From: Vandiemenella viatica
Lineage: Eukaryota; Arthropoda; Insecta; Orthoptera; Morabidae
Length of the DNA: 64,000 nucleotides
Assembly (NCBI GenBank): GCA_031002005.1
Contig: JARYHS010013630.1
Coordinates: 235,173,539 to 235,237,538 of the forward strand
Direction of reading: 5' to 3'
Shown here piece after piece: positions 35,020 through 47,828 of the stretch (its first letter is position 1; each line of letters begins with the position of its first letter). A program made the position numbers and the translations under genes. The notes beneath the pieces are model-generated. The model made no database searches, was not told where the DNA came from, and saw only the letters and a list, made by a program, of their open reading frames with translations.

Positions 35020-35183
35020 ATGAAATGCTCTCGCGTAACTAGCAGAGTAAAGGAAATATTATCACACGATATTTCGGCGATCACAATACTGTCATCACCA
35101 AAAGATGGCGACAGTGTTTTGATCGCCAAAATATCGTGTGATAACACTTCCTTACCTCGGCTAGTTATCCGAGAGCATTTCAT
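35020..35183. repeat. Foldback: 74-bp inverted arms with 16-nt centre
   Basis: The left arm 35020-35093 (ATGAAATGCTCTCGCGTAAC ... ATCACACGATATTTCGGCGATCAC) and the right arm 35110-35183 are inverted copies with about ten mismatches. The centre is ATCACCAAAAGATGGC. The whole can form one long hairpin. Within the right arm GGCGAC...GATCGCC followed by AAAATATC resembles a hammerhead stem II plus the GAAA-N-NUH segment. The left arm on the opposite strand has the intact GATCGCCGAAATATC. It could be two Penelope-type tails joined head to head, or a small foldback transposon. Confidence 0.7.
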
Positions 35184-38100
35184 ATATTATGAATAGCTTT
35201 CATCAAAATGAAAATTAAACTACTTCATAAAAATTACTCGTAACTTTTCAATCATATATTCACAAAACTAATAATTTTTTTAAATTCATGTACTCATTAG
35301 GGCAAAAGAAGAGTAAAATATTGCTTTTGTTACCAACATCTCATATTAACGAATTCCATAAGATGTAATGTAATACATATAATATTAAAAAATCAAAGTT
35401 AGCGCTGTGATTAAATCGCAACTAAAATTAACGTGTCTGTAGATCATGTAAGTTATCCTGTCTTTCAGATGACTACGTGTTATCTTCACACGTGTTATCT
35501 CTCAACACTTCAGTGATAATTATACAATCAGAAACATGTTCTGCTAATACACTTCGTGATGTCAAATCCGTCCCATAAACAACATAACAGCTGATCCCAG
35601 TAGGTAAAGGACATTGAGAAACCTACTTTGGTTACTGTACTATCCTACGTATTAACAAAATTCTGTTGTCAACATACCTTATCCTCAGCTTTTAAGGTAT
35701 CAGTGGATAGGATTTTATGTATATATATATATCGGGATCTGACGTAGGATACACAGTTTACATTCAAGCAAATTGTGTATTTGGGCTGCAGGGACACAGA
35801 ACTTTCGTAGGAGAGGTGGAAACTGCCGTGCACTATAGTCACAGGGTTCAAGGGATAGCAGGAGCCAAGGTTATTTAATTCCTACATAAACAATAGTTTT
35901 TGCCAATTACAAACAATGACTAGCAAAAAATTTAAAATGATTGTATTATGATATAAAACATTTATTAAAAGAGATATTGTAAATAACCTCTGTTTGTTAT
36001 TTCACGGAGTATTTAATTACAACCTCGAAAAACTATTTTTTCTTGTTGTCTTTTTTTCAGGATAGAAGGAAGGGGAGGGTATGGAATGTTCCTTCAAATG
36101 CAATTCAAACACGGCCTAAGTTTATTTGTGTACAATTTTTGTTTTGTTTTAGTAAACGTTGTTCCTGATGTGAACACTTTCCTTTCCTGTGTCACAAAAA
36201 CTATTAAAGATAATGGTTACAATAATTTATTGAGAGTCCTATTTTAATGCAGCTGACGCTAGATACAACTTTTAGCGGAAAAACCTCAGAACGGTTTCAC
36301 GATTTAGTAGAAATAACGTGAGCCAGCAAAAGCAGACTCTAACAGTCCATCTGTTAACATGCGTTTACATCTTCTTTGTTAATTCTTAATCAGCTTGTTT
36401 TATAACGCCAGATGAATGATAATTCTGTCTGGTAGGCTTGACTTTCCTAAAACATTTACTAATTTAAACAGCAGGATATCGAGCGATTTACGTTTAATTC
36501 CAAAAAGTGTTAGATATACATTTACTCGCATCTTATCTATGCTTGATGCTTATCATTCTTAATTTTCATCGTCGCCTTAGTGATCTACCCGCTCTCCGTA
36601 GTGTGCATCTTCACTATACTGAAGCGATAACTCCCTTTTTACCCAGCTTGTTGTGGAACCAGTTGCTGGTAGGATTGTTGATTCATGGCTCATCATCTGT
36701 CTGTCAAATATGTAATCATGTGCTGTATAAGAAAAATGTATACTCGTTTGTGAAATATGAATCTTATAGAAGCGGAAACGGCAGCTGTGTATTGTTATGA
36801 CCGTAGTGTTCTGTGAAGTGTGTTGTTAAGTATGCTGTGAGTAGATGAATATGAAAGAATGGAGACAGTGATACCCGATGCCTGCCACTTCTCCCCCCCC
36901 AATTTCACGTCGTTAAACGACGGTGTGATCACCATCAACACTGTTCCTCCACTGGTACTTCGGAGAAGTTTGGGGTTTAGCCCTAGGTGGTGATGGTAAA
37001 CAATCTGGTTATTATCAATTGTGCGCAGACACCTTTACACCCCTGCCCTTTAATTCCTAATGTCGTTTTTTTCATGCCAATGGATATGAGTTTCGATTTC
37101 ATGTGTGGACGTAGTAACACGTGTGACAGTAGTATAGTGAAAGAAATATCCATTATGTGTTTTTCCCATGAAACGTGAGGAGATGTATTTTGCCGAATGC
37201 GGGTTTGAACGACGCCAACCTAACTTTAGCCTACTCGATGTTCCGATGTGTGGAAAACTGTGAGGCTAGAAAATGCTTTAATAAGTTCCTACGTTTATTG
37301 TCACCAAGTAGTTTAGTAAAGCATACGCTATAGATGTTCGATATGCATTGAGTTCACACTTACAGTTATTAACAATAAAAAATTTAACGTCGTAACAGTT
37401 GCCTTTAAACTATTCCATACAAACTCTTATTGGCATTGCCAATAGAATATTTTCTTTTTTAAGTATAGCTTCGTTTACAACAATAACAATGCTCCAATCT
37501 TGTGAGTCAACGCCCACTCAATACCACAAGAAGGCATTTGCTGGTAGACAAGAAATTTTAACATTACATGGTGTAACTGTAATAAATAGTACATATTTAT
37601 GGCTATCCTCCACAGCGGTATTTGACATTGTGAAAAATGTACACAGTCATATTAATCACTTATAGGAAGATATCCTTAAAAGAGCATTAAGTTAAATCAA
37701 AATCTGTTTTCATGCGACGTGTTTAACGTATACATGTTTTCATTTTGTTTTTTCCTAAAATCAGGTAAACTTGGAACTGCTCACGTCTTCATATATATTA
37801 GTTTTCCAAAGCTTCATTTTACTGAGTTGGATACAATTACGAGATAGCGAATAATCGATCAATGTAAACGAGCAGGTAGCATTGAAGGCGGTTTCCACAT
37901 TGGGTAGGAACCGACTGTCCCGAAGGCTGTCACAGCGAAATGGAAAGAGGGCCGAGCCGTGAAATACATGCGAGCAGAGATATTAAGAGGTGTGCTTTAA
38001 AAGTGAGAAACTTCCACAGCGGAAAGAAAAACTCCTTTCGTGCCATCCATTTATATTCCAGAGTTCTCCAGACCACAAAACGTCATCTACACACCCACAG

Positions 38101-41100
38101 CATTTTGTCAATATTCGGTAATATAGGGAGGCAGTCTTTCCGTTCTTTTTTGAGTGCGGTGACCCACTTCATGAAAGGTCGACAGACAGCCAAAACGGAA
38201 GATCCTGCCTCTTGCTCGGTAGCCGAAATATGTGGAAACCATATATTTGGCAAAACGCTGAAACTGTTACCAGAAAAATATATTGTAGATTGGTATTAAT
38301 ATATCGCTTTAGTTTTCGATTCATTTCCCAATATAAGTATATGAACCGAAAATCAAGATACAGAGAAGAATAAATCTTTGATTAAGAGTTGGTGTTCGAA
38401 AGATGGTATAACACCCATGTCAATTTACAGTTAGCTACTCCAAATACCTTGATACGAATCATATTTTCTACATTTCAGCCTTATTGCAATTACTATTACT
38501 TTATATTTGACATAATTTTAATTATTTTCTTTATTTGCATTTCTTTATGTAGTGACACGATTTAAACCTTAGTATGAAACTTAATGCGTAGATTTGCAAA
38601 AACAAACAAGTCAACAGTGTAAGTTTTCCTGTATTTCACATTATTTCGATATTATCTGATAAACTAATTAAACATTTTCAATAAATGATTTCAAGTACCA
38701 AATTAATAACGTTTGATAATAATCTGAGAGATGAAAGTTTAGGCCAGATCATTTGTCCATGCCGCCTTAGAATCAATATATTTTAAACACGATAACTTAT
38801 TAATGATTTTTTTTTAACATTATATGCTTCTCTCACCGACTTCTTTGGATTGTTGTATTTATAAGACTAGCATGGAATTAAAATATTGTGATGACAGCAC
38901 AAATTTTTATCTAATAATAAGATAAATTACTTATATATTTGTTCAAAGAGAACTAGAGCCGATATCATTTGAACATTTAATTTACGATCAGCTATGTTAT
39001 ATAGGGTTACAAAAAGATTAGAATAAAAACTAAAATATTGAAAAAGGAGTACTAACTAAAAACAAAATAAACTTAGAATTTTAGTTAATTTATTGTTACT
39101 CTATTTATTAATAATATCATTTTTTCTCTAAAAAACTGAAAGTTGACTATCGGTAGACAAAAATAGAAAACCGTTTTTCAAGCGTCATGTAAATAAGTAT
39201 CTGCCATGTAGACTGTGTAGACATTTAAATTTAGGAATGTATATATTTCTAAAAGAAGAATCTGCTTCACCGATTTATGAGTAGAAACGGAAGGGCCAAG
39301 ATCAGTGGGAGGGTTGAGGAAGAGGAATTAACGTAGCATTATAGGAAAACTTTTGTATCAGCTCCAAACCAAAATTTAGAGCGGTTCAGTTTCATAATTT
39401 TGTTTTCCCAGGAAACTAGACATCAGTTCAGTTTTTTTTTTTTTGCGATGTCAGAAAACAAAAAAATCTACCATACTACTACAACAATTTATTTAATCAT
39501 AGGAGATGATCCAATGGCATCTTATTATAATTTTACTATGCCGTGACTTAAGAGGCTTAATATTAGTAAATAACGCGGCCCAAAATTTATAGTATTATTC
39601 TTTGTTTCTTGCATACTATTTTAAGAAAAATGTATATACAATGAAAAATATTAGACAAATAACTATCATAATAGTAACCAGAATGATGGTAAACAAGAAT
39701 TCTTAACACGTTAGTTATTTTCTTAACAACTAACTAGCATGCAGTAAGGTTTATTAATGGTGGAAACTATCAGTATGCTTTACAATAATAGTTCCCGGCA
39801 GCATCTTTAAAAAATCACATTTCCTGAATTATTTTGCCACTTTTATGTCCACATTATTTTTAATTACGCTCGATTATACCTTTTTCACTAATGACACGGA
39901 CTTGAGCAGTGTATTACTCACGCTTCTGAAGCTAACGTGGAACACGGCAGTCGTGTTTTCTCTTTTGTATTAGTTGATACTTTTAACATTATGATGTTAA
40001 GAATGAAGTAATTTTTTAATAAACGAATAAGTGGCTTTTCAACATTATTTAATTAGAAACAGTTTAAAAATTTGATTGTAAAACAATAAAACTTCCAACA
40101 GATAATTATTATCAAGTCATGGCATGTTACAGTATGTAATGTTCACATTTATGTGAGTTAATACTTTAATATTAATCAGTAGGATGCACCTTAGCAACAG
40201 GATTGTGAAAGTGACTACTAGGATTATAAAATTAATTACACAAATAATCTCAGCGCAGCTCAGACTTAACCCATTTTTTATTTGTTTCAACATGAATTTA
40301 ATGATTTCAAGCATTTATTATAACAAAGTTAGCCTGAAAATGAATAAATTCTCTTTGATTGAGCAACACTAATATCATGGGATTAAGAAAATCTACATCT
40401 CGGGTGCAGTACACGGGTTGAAATGTTTGGTGCGCAAGTCATTTGTTTTCGACGCTGAGTATATTACCACAGTAACGCGGTAACTTCAGGAAGTCGCTTC
40501 ATGAGAACAAATTCTAGTAGAAGACAAGTATTGTCCCCCTGGGTCGTGTCATCCTTTGTGTGGAGCCACGCTCCACTCATGATAGTACCAGTTTCAACAG
40601 AGAGTAAACTATGTACAGCCAGTTTAAGCGATCCAGGTCTTCACTCTATTTGAGCCAAAGTTCAAATCCTCGTTCTTTCTACCACGTCCGAGGCAAACCA
40701 GCTTAGTCTCCTTTCACCGAAGGTCCGCGCGTCATTCTCTGCACCAATTAGTAAATTCTGTAACCCCCTTCTCGATCTCAGCTGGCTCGGTCATAGCAAA
40801 AATATAAAACACCTTACCATTATTTACAGTACAGCTCTGTTCCAGCCCCCCCACACCTCCCTGTCTATATTTTTACTGCTCTTCTCTGTACACTCAATCT
40901 GACGAAAACTTAAATATTTCATCTTTTCGACAACATTAATATTATTATTACTACTAAAGCTGTTTACATGTAACCAAGTTATTTCCAATGGTATTTTACA
41001 AATTGTTCTTACTGCTGAAGCGTAATGTTTGGCTACTACAGTATATGTGCCTGCCATATGTGATATATCTAGCGAAAGCTTGGTCCAAGAAGGAAGTGGT

Positions 41101-42510
41101 GTATACTCAATCGTGGAACGGTTGATCTGACACTTTGTTGATGGACTTCACTATCACATGAGTCTTGAATAAATGATACGATTTCTACGCCTATAGCTTC
41201 CCTCATGCAGCAGTTAATTGTTCAGAGAAAACTAAATCAAAAATCGTAGTCACACTTGACTTGGAAATGAATCCTGAAAACTTACACTCACAACACTACC
41301 TTTTGCAATGAGAATTACTCGAGTAGACAGTTAGGTGGACGTTTCTGCGGCAAATTACAAATTACCTTCGTTTCTAATCGTTAGCGATATTTTTAATGTG
41401 TGCCGTTGCCTTCGGTTCATTATTTCCTCGTACACTCGTCTGATTTGATAACGTTTCAGATGTTATTTGTTGTCCTACACCAACTACCAGGCTTAGTAAA
41501 TCCAGACGACACTTTAACAATCTCCGTCTACGATGCAATACTTGTGTGGCTATGTATGGCTCTCATTTTTATACTGTGAACGCAGTATTTTATAGGAGTT
41601 CTTGGGAACAGCCATACGTGACGATTCTGCTATTCCAATCATCTGATAACATATTAGATAAAGATATAAACATAATTCCCTCAAGGCTTCGTGATTTTCA
41701 TAAATTTTAGCATGGCGAAAGACTAATATCTTTCCGCTGCTTCAACGGCGCTGACCTTGGTATGCGCTGTAATTCCATTACCCTTTTCTTCTCTAGTAAG
41801 AAAACATAAACGTTCGTAGTCTTTGAAACCTTTACCTTTAGTAAAACTCTACAATTTTATAATGCTCGTTGTCGTATTAATCTTTGATATAGTGGTCTGA
41901 CTAAAGTTTTCAGTGTATTCTACTTTACTAGATTTAACAAAAATAAAAAATAACGAGAATTACTTAGTGATAAAAACAAATTTATAGAATCCAATTAAGG
42001 GGAGGTGTTTATCTATCTGTAACGTGATCATTGTTAGATATATCGTAAAGGAGCGTTTTTCTGAGATTCAGTGTTATTGCTCCGTTCCCCTTTCACTTAG
42101 TCATAAGCTACAACGCATATTTCTAAGATAGACCATAAGCTTTCAAATTTAGAAAATCCAACCCAAATTGTTTAGGTAGTTTTTACGTGATGCCTAGACA
42201 GACACAGCCTGCATACCGATTTATAACAGCATTAGCTGTTACCACGACTTGGTACACTTGCACTTAGAATTTTATTGCTAGAATTGAATAAAATAGACAT
42301 CTATACTTACATGATACTTTGTAGCTATACATGAAATTTATAAACAGCTCATACTCAAACTGACTGCGAGGGAAACAAAGATTTAGAGACCGATATAACA
42401 TTACAGAAACTCACACACCCTAGCCGTCTGTCATCGTTCGATTATTTTTCAAAATTTCCTCATAAAATATGTTATTTACTCCGAAAAATGTTTGCTTGTC
42501 AAATTTCATC
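35184..42510. other. Long stretch without recognised genes
   Basis: AT-rich sequence with scattered short frames; the longest are 37940-38299 with 119 codons and 36507-36800 with 97 codons. None matches a family I know, and none has supporting splice or promoter context. A more GC-balanced patch lies at 40540-40800. No LINE, SINE or inverted-repeat ends were identified. Confidence 0.35.
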
Positions 42511-42512
42511 CA

Positions 42513-42583
42513 GACCGATTTACTCTTGAAAACGTAACAAACACACGAAGAGAAAGAGTTACTTTCGCATTTATAATATTAGT
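42513..42583 (+). repeat. Dispersed repeat end, copy 1
   Basis: ACCGATTTACTCTTGAAAAC followed by GTAACAAACACACGAAG and TTACTTTCGCATTTATAATATTAGT. The same motif recurs at 59363-59433 (TTACTATCGCATTTATAATG). Motifs of this kind (AACAAAC...TTTCGCATTTATAATATTAGT) are widespread as ends of insect interspersed repeats; the element class is not certain. Confidence 0.55.
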
Positions 42584-42679
42584 GCAGATAGATTTCTTAA
42601 TTAAAACAACTGTTGTGTTCTAATTCGAATTAATTCTTCTTATACTACTATCCCCGTCAATAACGTATTTCGTAAATAC

Positions 42680-42890
42680 GTTAGTGTCTGCTATGCCAAC
42701 TAGAGGCCAGTCGCCAGAGGGCTGCCCTCGCTGGCTGGGCCAACCTACCCGTCGGTTCATTAGTCGCCTGCTCTTTGTTCCGGAGCGCCGCAGAGCTGAC
42801 AAACGGCGGCCAACCCGCCGGACACTGCTCGCACGCTGCCATTCGTTTAACGCTGCCACTGACGCCGGGTCTTTTTTTTTTTTTTTTCTC
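42680..42890. other. GC-rich island ending in a T tract
   Basis: GC-rich sequence (GCCCTCGCTGGCTGGGCCAA, GGAGCGCCGCAGAGCTGAC) ends with GACGCCGGGTC and a T run at 42872-42888. A terminal T tract could be the reverse A-tail of a retroposed, GC-rich, transcript-like sequence. I do not recognise it, and no flanking duplication is evident. Confidence 0.3.
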
Positions 42891-43539
42891 CACTAACTTT
42901 CAACGGCCTATCGAGTAGAGGATAATTAACTTATTCGCAGTTCCGTTCTTTGCGGTAATTTAGTGCCGACGTGTTCGATTAAAAATTTTCGTCGTCTAAA
43001 GTGATTGTTAACCGATATAATCGGAGTAGTATCACTCCTGAATTTTTCACCAACTATTGTTATCCGAAACAGCTGTTTACAAAACACGATCACACTTGTA
43101 TATTGATACAAATTTACGCTGAATAAAATAGTTAACTCTGCCTAATTCGCTGGAGCCGGTTCAACGACTTTCAAGTTTCTAAGCAGCTAACATAAGTATA
43201 AATTGTTAGATTCTCTTTTGTGCCTGAAATTTGGTGAACCATTAAGTGAAAGACTGCACGATTTGTCTCCATCGGATTCAATCTTTTGCTTTCCGGGGTT
43301 ATTTTTTTTTTCCCTACAGTCTGGTCCAGCCATCGCATTGAACATCTTCCAGGTGATCGTTGTTTATCTACTTTTCCCTGGATGATGATTTTTTTTCCCT
43401 CTATAATATGTTCATGTCAACTAAAAATGTGACTACAGAACTGTAGAATCCGCAGACAGCGTACGATGGACATCATCTTTCCCACAGTCATTTTTTTTAG
43501 AATGAAAGTGCTGGTTATCTTTTCTATCCAAGTTTATTT

Positions 43540-43680
43540 CAAGTTTATCCCCAATATTCTCATATACACCCTAATCTCAAAAGCATCTATTCTTCTACCT
43601 CTGCCTTGATGGTCCATTTTTCTGCACCATAAAGAAACATCTCATATCCGGTCATGGAACGGGTCTTCCAGATGACATTG
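43540..43680 (-). mobile_element. RTE-like LINE fragment
   Basis: On the minus strand MFLYGAEKWTIKAEVEE followed (frameshifted) by an FEIRVYMRILG-like stretch fits the L-L-Y-G-x-E-x-W-T-x-K ... F-E-x-x-x-Y-R-R-I-L pattern of the RTE-type reverse transcriptase C-terminal region. It is short, carries stops, and is non-functional. It is possibly the same family as the remnant at 1-92/893-1020, but the parts preserved do not overlap. Confidence 0.6.
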
Positions 43681-43778
43681 AGCTTCGTATCTCTTCAAAA
43701 CTCTTTTCCTCGTCGTTTCATTGCACAGGAGCTTTGTATCTCTTCCAAAAAACTATTCCTCGTCGTTTCATTACACAG
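43680..43778. repeat. Tandem duplication, two 49-50 bp units
   Basis: Unit 1 (43680-43728) and unit 2 (43729-43778) share GAGCTTYGTATCTCTTC and CCTCGTCGTTTCATTRCACAG. They differ by a few substitutions and a one-base length change. It adjoins the RTE-like fragment and probably duplicated after its insertion. Confidence 0.75.
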
Positions 43779-44514
43779 GTATAAGTAAGTTACTGCATTT
43801 TCAACCGTTTAAGAATCCATCACTATTGAGTTTCAGAAAACAAAATGTGAAATCATAAGGAATTATCGAGAAATTTAAAACACTATTTGCTAAGGAAATT
43901 TTGTATCCCATAACGGTCTATTAATGGACTGAAGGCTTTCAGAGACTGCTGAAAATGTGTCGATAGTGAACTATGGAAGCTACAGTAACAATGCTGACAG
44001 TACATTGTAAAGGAGACGTACTATATCGAAATATTAGTATGTACATTACTTAGTACGTCCCACTTCGTCAACAAAGGAGAAATTATTAATTAAACGTCCC
44101 ACAGATTAAGAATATAGAACGGAGTTGTTATTGCAATTACATGTTTTTACATCAATTTTTTAATTCAGAGTATTTCACTATTTCACCAACACAACTAATT
44201 AAGGTTAAAATTACTGATCCACAGTATAGAAATTAGAACAATGAATAACATATGCTTAATCCAACACGAAACCTGGAAACTATTACACTCAATTCAGTCG
44301 TTCTAAGTAATTTGATTCGTTCTTACGTGTTCATAATGTTATTTGTTTAACTGTAATATTTTAAAGCTGTTTCGTTAGTTGGTACAAAAAATTGTTTTTA
44401 ATGTTATCGAACATGTGACTTATTTTTCATCCTTATGGTTAAATCATTCCGATAGATTTTTATTTTTTTTTGGTCATTGCACTGTTAAAGCAAAATCAAT
44501 TAATGTTACATCCA

Positions 44515-45856
44515 GGGTGTTTCAAAAATGACTTTACAAGTTTGAAAATTCATATAAATTTTATGAAACAAGGTACAGAGCTGGTTTTGGTGTTGTTTTA
44601 AAGGAAAACACTTCACGTTTTGACTCGCGTAGTCCGCTAGTGCCTAATCGCGCCGCACAAGCGCTAGCGGCATCTACGTTAAAGATGGCTGCCTTCACTG
44701 GACCCGAGCGTGCTAGCTGTGTGTTTTGGTTTGAAGAATCGAAGTTTGCGACAACAGTTCAGCGTAATTTTCGTACCAAGTACGCTAAAGATCCTCCTAG
44801 TAGACCTACAATTTATGAGTGGCATAGATGTTTTGTAGGAACAGGGTGCTCAGTAAAACATAAAAAATCCTCAGGTCGTCCTAGCACATCTGACGAGCTC
44901 GTTGAGCAAGTGAGAAAAAGTTTTGTCAAGAGCCCTACGAAATCGACCCGGCGTGCATCTCGTGAGCTGCAAGTCCCACATACGACGGTTTGGCGTGTGT
45001 TGAGAAAACGTTTGCATTTGAAACCATACCGATATTCGCTTTTACAAGCAATTAAAGACTCTGATAAGATTGCACGTAGGAACTTCTGTGTGGATATGTT
45101 AAATCGAGTGGATGATGATGAACATTTCTTGTACAACATAATCTTTTCTGACGAGTCAACTTTTCACTTAAGTGGCAAGGTTAACACACATAACTGTAGG
45201 ATTTGGGGACGTGAAAATTCACATGAAACATTGCAACATGTTCGTGATAGCCCTAAAGTGAACGTTTTTTGTGAGTTGTGCAAGAGGAAAATGTACGGCC
45301 CCTTTTTTTTCAAGAGAGAACCATCAACGGTATAGTGTACCTTGATATGTTGCAACAATTTTTGATACCATAGATCGATGAGGAAGACCGAGAACAAAAT
45401 GTTTTCTTTATGCAAGATGGCGCACCACCACACTATCTGACTGACGTCCGGGATTTTCTCAATGACCGCTTTCCAGGTCAATGGATTGGCCGTGAGGCGC
45501 CAATTGCATGGCCCCCCGTTCCCCTGACCTGACACCGCTAGATTTTTTCTTCTGGGGTTTCATAAAAGATATGGTGTACGTACCTCCTTTGCCGGCCACT
45601 CTACCTGAACTTAGAGCAAGAATTTACGCTGCTGCTGAGCAAGTTACACCTGAAATGCTAGTGCGAGTCTGGGAAGAAATCGACTGCCGATGGGATGACT
45701 GCAGAATAACCAACGGAAACCACAGAGAACATCTTTAGTTTAAGGTAAAAAAACTTGAAGTCCTTTCCTTTAAAACAACACCAAAACCAGTTCTGTACCT
45801 TGTTTCATAATATTTATATGAATTTTCAAAGTTGTAAAGTCCTTTTTGAAACACCA
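44515..45856 (+). mobile_element. Mariner-like element (DD41D spacing), decayed
   Basis: Terminal inverted repeats of about 90 bp bound the element. The left end (AGGGTGTTTCAAAAATGACTTTACAA from 44515) matches the inverse right end (45764-45856, ...TTGTAAAGTCCTTTTTGAAACACC) with few differences. TA dinucleotides lie near both ends. The internal transposase frame is described separately. The long arms also include AGGTACAG, TTTTGGTGTTGTTTTAAAGGAAA. The exact left tip is blurred (TACATCCAGGGTG against TACATGGTG at the right). Confidence 0.9.
44685..45738 (+). pseudogene. IS630-Tc1-mariner transposase, DD41D type, inactivated
   Basis: The natural start is the ATG at 44685 (MAAFTGPERASCVFWFEESK). 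The N-terminal part has two helix-turn-helix regions, including SGRPSTSDELVEQVRKSF and RRASRELQVPHTTVWRVLRK. Catalytic acids are visible as FSDES (Asp codon 45150), FMQDGAPPHY (45416) and SPDLTPLDFFFWG (45541). With the lost base restored, 41 residues separate the second and third, i.e. DD41D. The reading frame is broken three ways: a one-base loss in the T run near 45303-45310, a TAG at 45371 where Gln is usual, and a one-base loss in the C run near 45512-45517. The C-terminus ends NHREHL. Both frameshifts are in homopolymers, so assembly error should be considered, but the TAG is a substitution. Confidence 0.85.
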
Positions 45857-45859
45857 TGT

Positions 45860-47250
45860 ATAATAATTTGTATTTTATTAGATTACTAAATTTAAGCGTT
45901 TGATTTATTCCTCTGATATAATACTATTAAATTACTTGAAATTTTGTGTTTCTATATTGACTTATAGGCATTTTTTAAAGATATTTTACTAAGCTCCTGT
46001 TCTCACGACGAGAACTCAACTGTTAGTGCCACGTAAGATGACCTTACGTATGATAATTACCGATTATGATAGCTTTAAGTTTCATAACCGTACTATCACA
46101 AGATATCAGCACACAAGTTCAACGAATGCGCAACAGAGGTATACCACTCATCCACACGAATCTAGGTGGAAGTCTTTCCATGTGTTAGTTTTAAAGAAGA
46201 ATACGTTTCGTACAGTGACATACATATACGTTTTTTCTTCGTAATTATTCCTGAAAATAACTGCAGGTTATCAGGAATTCACTTTCGTTAAATTTCTCTC
46301 TTCTTCAAGGCAGAATCCCTCAAATTATTCAAATAATGTATCACAAATCGATATAAATTCAGTTTTAAGAAGAAAACACGATTGAATAAAGCGACACTTC
46401 AAATTCTTTATACATTAACAAGCGAAAAGACGATCTTCTTGAATTAATTTTATTAACAGTCACTTTCATAATATTTGAAATTTAAACGGAATAACAGTCT
46501 TCAATACATAGACATATATGATTGTCTTCTATTCACAAATCTTACCATTCATTTCTTATTGTCAACACAGTTCTTGTTCGCTCAACCCCAACCAAATGGA
46601 GCTTAAACAATGCGAATAAATCTTCCTAAATCAAATATTAACAACTCGATTTTCAACCTTTGCCATTTCTTGCAAAGATAATCTTCACACTCCTAGTTCT
46701 AAAATAAATACTACTACAGAAAAGATGTTTTCATTCACTATGGGTATCCCTTCTCATGTTTTAAAACATATTTTTAAAACAATTAAAATAATTAACCAAG
46801 TAATCTTTTCTTTTTTTATCAAATATCAAAACAAGCAAAAATCATAACTGATCATATTTTAGGGCCCATCCTTAGTAAGGGGACTGGTCACCAATTGTAC
46901 ATATTTGCTGACGTTCTTTCATCCAGTGAAATGAGAATTTCAATTATCTTGACGACAAGAAATAATAAATATTTGAAGCAAGATTATTTTCTGTGTAATT
47001 AAATTTGTTCTTAAGATTTGCACAATTATCACTCTTCATGTACTGCCCACAGTAAAGTTCCACTAACCGTATGTTTTTATAGTAATCTGTTGATAGAGAC
47101 TCGGCGGTTCAACTTGCCGAAGTAGGCGTGATATAATTAAACAGAAATTTGTAGAAGCCAGCTTCAGATAAGCCACGGGAGGAATCATTGTTCCTCTTTT
47201 CTTTGGTTACATAATAATTAAGGAAGGATGAGGTATTCTTCTTCTTTCAT
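45860..47250. other. No recognisable feature
   Basis: AT-rich sequence with only short random-looking frames (for example 72 codons at 46026). I see no repeats or genes. Confidence 0.4.
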
Positions 47251-47739
47251 TTGCCGCCAGAGGTGTTAGCTACTTCCGCTCCCTCCCGCCACAACAAAAG
47301 CACGGCGTTAGATGCCTCCTCGCCGCTGATTCGCCAACTCGCCGAAATGAACCGACCTGCGATATCACATTACGTTTCATTTCTGGCCTGGCTACGCTTC
47401 CCATTCAATATGGATCGCTCGCATCCCTGCAGCGGAGTTCTCTTTGCATACAGAATGGCCCGCTCCCCACATCGCCCCTCGCTCGCTGTCTTTCATTACC
47501 TGCTACCTCCCACACCAGTCCTCGGCTCCATCCCGCGCTCTGAAAGAGTTACGGCGCGCCCTGCCTCCTCCGTCCTTCAGCTTTCATTTCTCCACCGTAA
47601 ACCTGTTGAGATTAATGGATCTCGTCAAGCACACCGTTCAAAGACTATTTCACCGTGTCGGTATTGTGAAAATAAACGGTTATCTTTTTGTAAATGGCGA
47701 AAGGACGATTCATCAGAAACATCAGTACTAACGTATTAA
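47251..47739 (+). other. GC-rich island with a 162-codon open frame, probably non-coding
   Basis: The C-rich stretch 47250-47600 is open in one frame for 162 codons from a TTG, and in a second frame for 95 codons (47444-47731). Double openness is what pyrimidine-rich sequence gives by chance. The predicted products (Ser/Pro/Arg-rich) match no family I know. No splice or promoter context was identified. Confidence 0.2.
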
Positions 47740-47828
47740 AGCTGTTGCTTTAGTACGAAAACGGAGTGCTTAAACATTTAAATATAACTGATTCAACTAC
47801 GTTCGAATCATGCATGCTTTTTTTTTAT

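Noticed and set aside
36507..36800. 97-codon plus-strand ORF
   Set aside because: No recognisable motif or gene context; chance frame.
37940..38299. ATG-started ORF of 119 codons
   Set aside because: No family motif, no splice or poly(A) context; composition resembles neighbouring non-coding DNA.
40640..40690. B-box-like AGTTCAAATCCTCG as a SINE
   Set aside because: No A box, no shared body with other SINEs and no tail; a single 11-base match is not enough.
47251..47739. 162-codon plus-strand ORF as a gene
   Set aside because: Starts at TTG, overlaps another open frame in C-rich DNA, no homologous motif; listed only as an unexplained island.
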